Assembly (NCBI GenBank): GCA_003024785.1
Contig: PUQB01000435.1
Span: forward strand, 148,612-212,611
DNA: 64,000 nucleotides
Source: Selaginella tamariscina
Lineage: Eukaryota; Streptophyta; Lycopodiopsida; Selaginellales; Selaginellaceae
Direction of reading: 5' to 3'
Shown: positions 1 to 10,439 of the stretch, piece by piece
How positions within the stretch are numbered: position 1 is the stretch's first letter
How the letters are laid out: every line of letters starts with the position of its first letter
Translations under genes and position numbers: made by a program
The notes under the pieces: generated by a model
What the model was told of the DNA's origin: nothing
The model's database searches: none
What the model saw: the letters and a program-made list of their open reading frames with translations, nothing else

Positions 1-14
1 CGCACAAAACAGCA

Positions 15-353
15 TTATGTGGAATGGTGTAAGAATTGTCGTCCTTCATTCTCCATGAGCTCAGCTACACGTTCCTGATTCAGTGGCCTGTAATTGAAGT
101 TTGGGTTGACGCTGTAATACTTAACCCTACACTGGTAAATCCTATCATCCAACATCATTTCCTTGTGGCTTATTGCAGCATGGGACGTCACAGGTGCAGC
201 TGACAAAACGACTAATGATTTTCTTCTACAATCTGAATCAACATGTGTGATCCCCGATTGATGCTGTTCTAAGGTTCTCGGCACACTCTTCCAGCTCCCG
301 AAATTTTCTAAGCAAATTGAACATGATCTGTAAAGAACCTGAGACCAAGCCAC
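15..353 (-). pseudogene. ParB-like domain fragment, partial
   Basis: An open frame on the minus strand of about 112 codons. Its C-terminal part (around residues 75-105) reads YYSVNPNFNYRPLNQERV followed by AELMENEG. This matches the start of ParB/sulfiredoxin-like nuclease domains, where a pattern of the type P-x-N-Y-R-x-L-x-x-x-R-V-x-x-L-x-x-x-x-x-G is usual. The frame stops soon after, and the neighbouring frame continues toward the window edge, so a frameshift or intron is likely and the rest lies outside the window. The gene points away from the palindrome array at 1325-2535, as the ParB-methyltransferase gene at 51-54 kb points away from its own array. I see no match to a host gene. The domain call rests on this short motif alone. 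Confidence 0.35.
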
Positions 354-1324
354 CCTCTCAATCTCCTTTTATGATGTCGCAGTTTCTCTTCAATGTGAGG
401 AGGGACGATTGCTCTACTTGCTGATTTTCTGTATTGTGAAGCAATATCTCCTAACAATACACCTACTCGATGAGTCTAAAGATCTTCGAAGTCGACATCC
501 AGATGGATCCCCTCCTTAGATGGGCTTTCGTTGAGTTGAAGAAGAAACTCCAAGGTCAACATCATTAATGAACACGTGAACGTCATTATCCACAAGTCGA
601 CAAAAACCACCTGAAATTAATGTTGTAACTGGCGACCTCTGGATCCGAGAACGTGACATTGGATGGAACAAGGCATATGTGTCAAGCATCGTTCAATCTG
701 GGTTCACAGCATGCTTTCGGATGCTTGACTAGCACCCACATTCCATTGTTTTGCTTGTTCAGCGATGTGACAGAGGTTAGTTTGACAGCAACCATGGTTT
801 TTCAATGCGCTTCCCGTTTAGTTTGAAATATGGCCAAGTTGATTCCAGAATCCCCCTGCCCATCTCTTCTCATGCTCTCGTCTTTAATGTCACCTCAATT
901 CCACATCTGAATACAAAAATGATTAATTCAAGTATCTGAGTATAACAGATTTTATTTTAATTCTTACCCAGAATTGACGACGACTCCATACTAATGACTC
1001 GATCTCCTTGTTTGATCAAATCGTCCTTCTGCAAAATAATACACTATGAATACAAATCATATAAAACGCACACACACTTGTATAAACCCGAATATACAAA
1101 AATAATACACAGAGAGAAGTAGACGGAATTAACTGTCCAAAGCTCACCTTTGTGCTAGTTCAAAGGAAAGATAACATTCGTTTTAGAACCACCACAAATG
1201 TGAGCTCTGGACAATTTTACATAGTTCCTAGCTTTTACTCGAAATATTATAATAAGATGATAAAAGTAAATAAAATGAGATATGCAACTTATATATACTA
1301 ATACACATATATATTCACATGGAA
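354..1324. other. Unassigned stretch, possible decayed exons
   Basis: No long open frame is present. Minus-strand scraps are open for 30-60 codons between in-frame stops (for example around 480-680) and could be decayed exons upstream of the ParB-like fragment. From about 900 the sequence becomes AT-rich. It contains one clear inverted repeat at 1131-1216. Confidence 0.3.
1131..1216. repeat. 24-base inverted repeat (hairpin)
   Basis: The arm at 1131-1154 (AACTGTCCAAAGCTCACCTT then TGTG) pairs with the reverse complement of 1193-1216, with about three mismatches and a 38-base loop. It could be a small hairpin, a remnant of transposon termini, or a regulatory stem. No target duplication is visible. 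Confidence 0.6.
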
Positions 1325-2535
1325 GGTGCGGCGGGATTAATCTCGCCACCCTTCAATGCCTCCTAAAAGAGTGGCGGGATTAATCTCGCCACCTTTCTAG
1401 AGGCCTTGAACGGGAGTGCGGAATTAATCTTGCCACCCTTCTCGGTCTCAGAGAGAACTTGGTAGGATTTATTTGGCACACCCCTTTAGTGACTCCAGAA
1501 AGGAGGCGGGATTAATCTCGCCCACCATGTAAGGGATGGTTAAATGAATTTCCCCACCCTTCCCCGTTCTCTCCATTGGTATGTTGTAAACCTTCTACAT
1601 CTCAACAGAAACGTTTGGGATTAGTCCGATTCACCAATGGAGAAAAAAAGGAAGGGTGGCGGGATTCATTCCTCCAACATGCATTGAATCCCGCCGCCCA
1701 GGGCCTTCACTCGGTCCCTATGTGGCGGGATTAATCCCGCCGGACACCAATTCCCTGCTCGAAATCGGGCGGGATTAATCCCGCTGCCTAGGCCCTTTAG
1801 GCAGGCCTTTGGCGGCGAGATTAATCCCGCCCGATTCCGTGCAGGGCAACGGGATTAATCCCGCCGCCCGGCCCTTCACTTGGGCCCTAGGCGGCGGGAT
1901 TAATCCCACTGGACGCCAATGCCTTGCGCGGAATCCGACGGGATTAATCCCGCCACTTAGGGCCCGAGTGAAGGGCCGGCGGCGGGGATTAATCCCGCCG
2001 CCTAGGGCCCGAGTGAAGGCCGGGGCGCGGGATTAATCCCGCCGCTAGGCCCGAGTGAAGGCCGGGGCGGCGGGATTAATCCCGCCGCCTAGGGCCCGAG
2101 TGAAGGGCCGGGGCGGCGGGATTAATCCCGCTGCCTAGGCCCTTCAGGCAGGCCAATGGCGACGGGATAAATCCCACCCGATTTCGCGTAGGGCATGCGT
2201 ACGCGCGGGATTAATCCCGCCGAACGCCAATGCCCTGTGTGAAATCCGACGGGATTAATCCCGCCGCCTAGGCCCTTCAGGTAGGCCAATGGCGGCGGGA
2301 TAAATCCCGCCCGATTCTGCGCAGGGCATGCGTACGCGATGGGATTAATCCCGCCGCCCAGGCCCTTCACTTCGGCCCTAGGCGACGGGATTAATCCCGC
2401 TGGACGCCAATGCCCTGCACGGAATGCGGCGGTATTAGTCCCGCCGCCTAGGCCCTTCAGGCAGGCCAATGGCGGCGAGATTAATCCCGCCGCCAAGTGG
2501 CTAATTATATAGCGGCGGGATTAATCCCGCCGCTA
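1325..2535. repeat. Palindrome array A (GGCGGGATTAATCCCGCC)
   Basis: About 25 copies of the self-complementary 18-mer GGCGGGATTAATCCCGCC, some degenerate, are spaced about 41-47 bases apart. Spacers are themselves partly repeated (for example CTAGGCCCTTCA and GGGCCGAAGTGAAGG variants). The left third is more degenerate (TTAATCTCGCC) than the right. The same motif makes up array B at 9437-10290, so both arrays probably belong to one element family or one interrupted element. Weak open frames rich in GLIPP across the array are by-products of the repeat. Confidence 0.93.
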
Positions 2536-3347
2536 CACACACACACACACACAGATATATATATGTATATGTGTGTGTAGGAGAGTGCGTGTGTGTGCCA
2601 GAGATAGTCAAATCAGATAAAATTATACAGATACACACACACATATATATATGTATATGTATATGTATATACGCGTCTGTGTGCGAGAGATAAATAAATA
2701 AATAAAATTATACAGATACTGGTACACATAATATATCTGTAATATATATATACATATACACATATATATATATACATATACATATACAATAATATATATA
2801 TACACATATTCATATACAATAATATATGTGTATATGTATATCGTGTGTATGCGTGTGTGAAACAAATAAAATCATACAGATAAACAAATACACACACACA
2901 CATATATATACAGGAGAGTGCGTGTGTGCGAGAGATACAATTAACAAATCAATAAAATTATACAGATACACACACACACATATATATATATAGATAAATA
3001 AATAGATACATATTAATATATATATACAAATATATCTGTGTGTGTATAGTATACGAGTGTGTGTGTGTGTGAGAGAGATAGAGATTTATAGAGAAGAGAG
3101 AGAGAGAAGGATATATATATATATATATACAGATATATATATATACAAATATATCTGTGTGTGTATATGTACGAGTGTGTGTGTGTGAGAGAGAGATAGA
3201 GATTTATAGAGAAGAGAGAGAGAGAAGGATATATATATATATATACAAATATATATATATATACAAATATATCTGTGTGTGTATATGTATACGAGTTGTG
3301 TGTGTGAGAGAGAGATAGAGATCTATAGAGAAGAGAGAGAAGAAGGG

Positions 3348-3384
<37 letters not shown>

Positions 3385-3640
3385 GTGTGTGTGTGTGTGT
3401 GTATATGTATACGAGTGTGCGTGTGTGTGCAAGAGATAGAGATCTATAGAGAAGAGAGAGAGAGAGGAGATATATATATATATATATATCTGTGTGTATA
3501 TATGTCTACGAGTATGCATGTGTGTGCGAGAGATAGAGATCTAAATTATATTATTAAGATACACACACATATAAATATATATGTGAATAAAAATAAATAA
3601 ATATCACAAATAAACGCAGAGGAGTGTGTGTGTGAGAAGA
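2533..3640. repeat. Microsatellite island (CA/TA/GA/GT)
   Basis: Dense alternating CA, TATA, GT and GAGA tracts. Inside, a higher-order unit of about 100-120 bases (GTGTGTG, GAGAGAGATAGAGATTTATAGAG, then TATATA and ATCTGTGTGTG) recurs several times between 3010 and 3540. Both strands have long open frames of Y/I/T/H or S/L only, which are artefacts of the repeats. Confidence 0.9.
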
Positions 3641-4310
3641 GAAGAGATCTCACCTGTGTGAGAGAGAGAAGGAGATTTCGCCGCCGCCGCCTTACAAACC
3701 CTAGGAATATACCAAAACCCTAAAAAGAATAGAATATATATTAACCCTAATTGAATATTCCTTTTAAGAATATACTTAAACCCTAAAAAGAATAAACTAT
3801 AGATTCGCCCTAAATGAATATTCTTTCATTATATTATCAGCGTGTGCGTGTGCGTGGGTGTATCACATACACCCTAAGAATAAATATCATGCAAGGGTTT
3901 AACACGTGTATGAGAGTGTTAAAGTTTCACATGCAGCGATACATATATACACACATAGTATTATACACATAGACATATATACATATTATATAAATATTAG
4001 AGAGACAGAGTACAGGATCATGTATGGTGTGTATGTATGAGAGAAGAGTGACAATACATATTATGGATCATGCATGGTGTGTATGTTTGAGAAAAGAGAG
4101 ACAGTACATATTTACATGGATCATGCAGGTGTATGTATGAGAGAAGAGTGAGATTATTAACAAATTAAATTCATACACATTGGATATATTAGTACACACA
4201 TATACATACACACGTGTATACACACAGACATACATACATATTACATGTGTAAATTCAATGTAGGGTTTAGGGTTTAGGGTTAGGATGGATCATGCAGGGT
4301 GTTTATGTAT
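3641..4310. repeat. Minisatellite and telomere-like flank of hAT insertion
   Basis: After a short CCGCCGCCG tract, GAATATACC/ACCCTAAAAAGAAT units recur at about 3700-3830. From about 4015, units built on GGATCATGCATGGTGTGTAT followed by GTATGAGAGAAGAG repeat in tandem. A TAGGGTTTAGGGTTTAGGGT tract sits at 4261-4280. The hAT element at 4319 is inserted inside this minisatellite, which resumes after 7887. Confidence 0.8.
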
Positions 4311-4318
4311 GAGAGGAG
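4311..4318. repeat. hAT target-site duplication, left copy
   Basis: GAGAGGAG immediately precedes the left terminal inverted repeat and is repeated exactly at 7888-7895. Eight bases is the standard duplication for hAT elements. Confidence 0.93.
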
Positions 4319-4490
4319 CATAGTTACGAACACGGTCGGGATCCCGGCCGTGTTCACCGTGTTTCATGAACACGGCCATGGGTCGTGTTCCCACGGCCGT
4401 GTTCATGAACAGTAAATACTGTTACGAACACGGGCCGTGATCCCGGCCGTGGTTGTTGGGATCACGGCCTGTGTTCGTAACACCAACTTA
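4319..4490. promoter_or_regulatory. hAT left subterminal palindromes
   Basis: Several overlapping palindromes of the form GAACACGGCCGTGTTC, and a longer hairpin CGAACACGGGCCGTGATCCC with its inverted partner GGGATCACGGCCTGTGTTCG, fill the first 170 bases of the element. They probably serve as transposase binding sites or promoter elements. The right end has unpaired GTTCGTGTTC copies (7808-7880). Confidence 0.7.
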
Positions 4491-4769
4491 GGGTTAGGGC
4501 ACACATAATAATATTTTCTAGGGCTTGTTGAATCTGGTGAGTTCATCTTCATTCTACAGGATTCTATATATCTCATGTTGTTCATCATAAGTGTGGTGCA
4601 GTTCTGATCAAGGCAGCATTTTGGAGAGCTAGCATTTTATTTAATATTCAATGGATTTGAACCGGAGAAGACCCTCAATTCTGGTGAGTTTTTTTAAACG
4701 GATTTAAATGCAGTTCATTGTAGCTTTGGCATCACTGTCCTCTGACTCCATCCGTATGCAAAAATCTAT

Positions 4770-5325
<556 letters not shown>

Positions 5326-5718
5326 TTTTGTGCACCTATTTCGACTCCATCTCCTTAATCTTGCTCGCCGCCGTTGCCGCTTTCAATTCTCAAGGTCTCA
5401 AGGTTGTGCATTTAATTAAACTTTATTTTCTTTTTTTTTTAATTTAATATTTTCATTAGTTATTTATTTTATTATTTAACAGTTTCCAGTTGCCGCTACA
5501 TTCCTAGGCACTCTTTATGTAGTGTCTCGCTATTTCTACTTTAAAGGTTATGCTACTAGGAATCCAGACAAGAGATATCATCCTATTGGGTACGTGTATG
5601 TGTATGTGTATGTGGAACGATTGTAACTATAATATTAAACTAATACTAACATGAATATTACTTTATAAAAATATAATTAATGTTTTACATTCATAATAGT
5701 GTCTTACTGCTACCAAGT

Positions 5719-7721
5719 ATGGCGCAACAATCTAGCATACTACAGGGGCGAAAGCACCCTTCTTCACGGTGGTGGGACGAGGTAAATGTGCTGGAGAGCA
5801 GGGGGCATGGCCACAAACTATGGTCATGCAAATATTGCACAATGGTGAACAAGCTCAGTGGCGTTGATCGTGTGCGAGCTCATCTGTTGGGAGATGGCCC
5901 AAGTAGTAGGGATATCGTGAGTTGCCCCCTTATCTCAAGTAACAAGAAGGTAGAGCTAGTTAACATGCAAAAGGTTATTGACTCTGAAAAAGGCACAAGG
6001 GGGAAGAAACGGTCGAATGTAGAACTTTCAGTGCTAGTGGTATCATCCCATGCAAGTGGAAGTGGCTGCCTTTCCTCGTTGTTTAACAAGCAGAGCCAAG
6101 TCCATATTGTAGATTCGATGGATCCAGAGCAGAAGAGTCGAGTTTGATGTGGCGATTGGAAGGTTTTTTTGGAATGAACACATTCCATTTGTGAAGGCTC
6201 GGTCCCCTTACTTCCTCAACATGATCCAGGAAGTTGCCAGGCATGGTGTGCCTTATGCACCACCAAAATATGATGATCTTCGGGAGAAGCTTCTATTGAA
6301 AGAGAAAGGATTCATTGACGTTGAGATGGCATCCATGAGGAAGCAGTGGGAACAGAGGGGTGTAACCATATGCGCAGATGGGTGGGCAGATAGAAGGAAT
6401 CGGCATATCATGGGGCTTGTGGCATATAGTCAAGGACGAGTAGCTTTTCTGAAGGCTATCGATATTTCCTCAATAGGAAAAACAGCTGAGAATACTTTGC
6501 GTTGCTGGGAAGAAGGCATTAGCATTGTGGGTGCAGAGAACGTTGTCATGGTTGTAACAGATGGGGAAAATGCGAACAGAGCAGCAGCAGCAATTCTAAA
6601 ACAAAGGTACCCGAAGATTCAATGGGCAGCATGTTTTGCCCATTGCTTGAACAATGCCTTGAAAGACTTTGGTGAACTTCCATGGATGGTAATGCTTCTG
6701 GAGCGAGGAAAGGCTTTGGTGAGCTTCATCAGGAACCACTCTCATATGGTGGCACTGTTGGCGGAGTTTACTCACAAGCGAATGCTGCGCTATTGTGATA
6801 CGCGGTTTGGTTACAATTTCATTATGATGGAGAGGCTAGTAGAGCTCCGGGAAGCTCTACAACAGATGTTTGTATGCCCTGCATACAAAGCAAGACCTGA
6901 GTCGAAGACGAGAGCAGGCAAAGACAGTTATGAAACTGTTTTTGATGATCATTTTTGGGAACAGGTTAAGGACATGTTAGAGGTGTCCAAGGATGTTATG
7001 CTGCTACTTCGTCTTGTGGATGGTGATATACCTGCGATTGGAAAAATATATGAGTGTATGAACAGGTTGGATGCAAGTTTAGAGGAAGGACAGTCGGATT
7101 ATGGCAGGTACATGGAACTTCATCAGATCATGTCTAACCGGTGGCATGAGTATCACTCGCTCATGCACTCGGTGGCATATATGCTGGACCCCGAGTTTCA
7201 AGAGCATGAAAAACATGCCAATAGAGAAGTCATGAAGGATTGGAATGCTTATTTGTCGGCCATGTTTACATCTAGTGAGAGGGACGTGATACGGGATGAG
7301 CTTTTAACTTACAGGAGGATAGGAGGCATTTTCAAATCGATTGATGCTAAGGCTGATCGCACTAGGAAGGGAGCTGTACGTTGGTGGAGGACTATGGTTA
7401 TGAAATTCCAGCTCTTCAGAAGTTGGCCATTCGAGTTCTAAGTCAGGCATGCTCATCATCCTCGGTGGAGAGACTGTTTAGCACTTTCGAGCATGTGTCT
7501 TCAAAAAGAGGAACAGACTTACTGTGGATAGGACAGTAGATCTGGTTTTTGTGGCTTGCAATAGCAAGTTGTTAACTTGCAAAAATGATTGTGACTACGA
7601 CAAGTTTGTGAGCTACAAAGTACTAGAGACAGTTCCTCATCCGGAAGACGAGCTTGAGTCAGGAGAGGAAAGAAAGATGGAGACAATGTCGAAGATTGTG
7701 AGGTTGAGGATGTTTGATTAG
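5719..7721 (+). pseudogene. hAT-family transposase (BED + DUF659 + hAT-C), frame-broken
   Basis: Catalyses cut-and-paste transposition of the surrounding element. The start MAQQSSILQGRKHPSSRWWD (5719) leads into a BED-type zinc finger (LWSCKYCTMVNKLSGVDRVR then AHLLG). After a +1 break near 6140, a DUF659-like domain follows: CADGWADRRNRHIMGLVAY, then VMVVTDGENANRAAAAIL and WAACFAHCLNNALKD, the conserved acidic and C/H-rich hAT blocks. A second break near 7395 and a third near 7510 (an AAAAAG run) split off the C-terminal dimerisation segment, whose expected LSQACSSSSVERLFSTFEHV is legible across frames. Upstream, 5400-5700 has possible untranslated exons with short introns. Total length of about 650 residues is normal for hAT. 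The breaks are single-base and may be real decay or assembly error. Confidence 0.85.
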
Positions 7722-7746
7722 TTTATATATAAAAAAAGTAGCATAT

Positions 7747-7796
7747 TTCTAGAATTAAAATTAGAATATTCTTAGAATATTCACTAGAATATTCGT
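7747..7796. promoter_or_regulatory. GAATATTC cluster in hAT right end (HSE-like)
   Basis: Alternating GAA and TTC triplets two or three bases apart (AGAATATTCTTAGAATATTC and ACTAGAATATTC) resemble plant heat-shock elements (nGAAnnTTCn). Comparable blocks lie in the other mobile elements of this window. A regulatory function is inference. Confidence 0.45.
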
Positions 7797-7887
7797 GAGC
7801 CATTCGTGTTCCGTGTTCGTGTTCTGTGGTCGGGTTCTTGAAATCTAAGGCTCGTGTTCGTGTTCCGTGTTCATGTTCGTAACTATG

Positions 7888-8260
7888 GAGAGGAGTGAGT
7901 GTTATACACAGATATACATTATACATATTACATAATATTGTAACATCAGTACATATTATGGATCATGCATGGTGTGTATGTATGAGAGAAGAGACAGGCT
8001 ACATATTATGGATCATGATCATGCATGGTGTGTATGTATGAGAGAAGGGATTATGCATGGTGACACTGTGTATGTATGAGAGAAGAGATAGAGTGTTAAC
8101 AAATGAAAATCGTACACATTGCATATATTATATTAGTACACATATATACATACACACGTGTATACACACAGACATACATATATATTACATGTGTAAATTC
8201 AATGTGTTACATACACACACACTGAGTACATATAGATCATACATGCGTTGAACATGATGT
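7888..8260. repeat. hAT right target duplication and duplicated flank
   Basis: GAGAGGAG at 7888-7895 is the right target-site duplication. The minisatellite GGATCATGCATGGTGTGTAT then resumes. Bases 8093-8206 (TTAACAAATGAAAATCG to GTGTAAATTCAATG) closely match 4151-4262 on the other side of the element, so the target was already a tandem duplication or array before the hAT inserted. Confidence 0.8.
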
Positions 8261-9436
8261 TTTTCAATAAAGAAGCAACATATAATTTCTCAAGTTTGGT
8301 TTAGGGCAATGTGCATGTGTGTGCATATGTGTCTCTGTAAGTGCTTCTAATGCGTGTGCACATGTATATATAAATTTATGATTGTGTTTATATATAATAT
8401 GTGCAAAACAAACATCGAATAATTAAGAAAATAATATTAATATACACACTATGAACATATTTTAAATTATACATAATAATATATGATTTTATCTAATATA
8501 TAGCCATATATAGTTTTAATAATATATATTAATTTAAATTGATAATAAGGTTTAACACTAGAATATTCTTGAAATAATAACAAATTAATTGAGAAAATCC
8601 CATTAATATATACAAATGTAGAATAATTACTGAGATAATTAAGAATAAGACTAATTTAATTATGATAATATGTTTAATATTGGAATATTCTTTGAATATT
8701 AAGAAAATAACAAAGAATATCCCATTAATAGTAGGAAATGTAAATTAATTACTCGAGTAATTAAGAAAATAATAATAATAAACAGACTATGAATATATTT
8801 TAAATGATACATAATAATATATCAATTTATTTATTGTATTAGTGTATATATATATATAATATAAACTTAATAATATATACTTGAATATTAAGAATGTAGA
8901 ATAATTACAAAAATTTCGTAATATTAAACAGCTTGAAGCACTTGAATGACATTAAATGCAATTTTAAAACACTCATTGGAATTGGAGAGTATATATGTCA
9001 GACTGTCGGTTATTTGTTTCAACTCATCTTAAATTTTCTTTTCTGTTATTTCAAAAATTTGAATTTCTGACATAAGTATTATCAGTCTGACATGTAAATT
9101 TGAAAATACATTTAATTTCCCACTCAAATTCAGATCTGGTTCTTTCTCCGGCAAGGGTTTCTTCATTTTCACTCTTCAGATTTTCTTTTTTCTTCTTAGT
9201 GATCAGCTCAGGAGCGACATTAAATTGGGTGCGCTATTGTTTATAGGAAAGCACGGCGCCTTCAGTGCTGTTTACAAGTAAGTATTATAAACAAATTTAG
9301 ATATATTTATAAAGATTCACTCTCTTACATTCTCTCTTAAATTTTAGAATTTAGGGATTTAGGAATGCATTAGGATTACAATATATTCTGTTAGGGATTT
9401 ATCCCGTTTAAATATACTTTTAACTTAGTATTCTCG
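8261..9436. other. AT-rich intergenic sequence
   Basis: Very AT-rich, with loosely repeated ATTAAGAAAATAA and GAATATTC-like words and no credible gene on either strand. From about 9120 base composition rises. A possible transcribed leader (TTCTTTCTCCGGCAAGGG to GCTGTTTACAAGTAAGT, ending in a good donor at about 9279) may be a noncoding first exon of the gene at 10440. Confidence 0.4.
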
Positions 9437-10290
9437 GTTAGCCGGGGCGGCGGGATTAATCCGGCCATTTTTTTTCGCCTCTTTGAAGAGGTGGCGGGAT
9501 TAATCCCGCCACCATCTCTTTCATAGCTATGGCAGAATTAGTTCGGGCAATGCTTCTCCGCCTCTTAAAAAGAGCGGCGAGATTAATCCCGCCGATAACT
9601 CTCTCAACTGATAATGATTTACTTGAATTTATTAGAAAGAGTTGTCGGCGGGATTAATCTCGCCAACCATTTTAGGAGGCAGAGAAGGGGTGGCGGGATT
9701 AATCTCGCCACTACTTCCCTGTTTTAAATATTTGTGGGCAGAATTCATCCCGAATCTCTTTGAAATCATAGTTTCGGAGAGAGTTGTGGGCGGGATTAAT
9801 CCCGCCGCTTATTCCCCGTCGTCAGAGTTGTGGGCGGGATTAATCCGCCGCCTATTCTCCGTCGTCAGTGTTGTGGGCGGGATTAATCCCGCCCCCTCTT
9901 CCTCGTCGGAGGAATTTGCGGCGGGATTAATCCCGCCGACTCTCACAGACGAGGAAGATCCGGCGGCGGGATTAATCCCGCCGGTACTTCCTAGTCGGAG
10001 GGAGCCCCGGCGGGATTAATCCCGCCGCTACTTCCTCGTCGGAGGGAGCCCGCGCGGGATTAATCCCGCCGCTACTTCCTCGTCGGAGGGAGTCGGGATT
10101 AATCCCGCCGGTACTTCCTCGTCTGAGGGAGCCGCGGCGGGATTAATCCCGCCGCCTCTCTCCGACGGGGTAGAGTCGGCGGCGGGATTAATCCCGCCGA
10201 CTCTCTCCGATGGGGTAGAGTCGGCGCGGGATTAATCCCGCCGACTCACTCTGAAGGGGTAGAGTCTGCGGCGGGATTAATCCCGCCCAT
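9437..10290. repeat. Palindrome array B (GGCGGGATTAATCCCGCC)
   Basis: About 17 copies of the palindrome GGCGGGATTAATCCCGCC stand about 42-47 bases apart, with more uniform spacers in the second half (TACTTCCTCGTCGGAGGGAG and CTCTCTCCGACGGGGTAGAG, themselves partly palindromic). The array ends about 150 bases before the first coding exon of the plus-strand gene at 10440 and could act as its promoter or as a transposase binding array. It matches array A in motif and spacing but not in spacer sequence. Confidence 0.93.
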
Positions 10291-10439
10291 CAGTTATATT
10301 AATAAAGCATGAGATATTATTTTTATATATAATTATGTATTATTGCACATGCATATTATTAAGCAACTGCAGTTATGATTTCTTACAAATATTGCATAAA
10401 CAGATATCATAAATAACACAATTTTATGTGCAGGACAAT

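Noticed and set aside
1809-2496. Open frames rich in GLIPP/GGGINP on both strands
   Set aside because: They are translations of the GGCGGGATTAATCCCGCC palindrome, which has no stop in several frames. The same peptide pattern appears at 9642-10019 for the same reason.
2613-3519. Long frames of Y, I, T, H, S and L
   Set aside because: Microsatellite translations with no domain or splice structure.
4261-4283. True chromosome end
   Set aside because: Only about three TTTAGGG units, with genes and elements on both sides.
9437-10290. CRISPR-like array (repeat of 18, spacer about 25)
   Set aside because: Perfectly palindromic repeats, spacers that are themselves similar, eukaryotic setting and no cas genes. 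It is a palindromic binding-site or satellite array.
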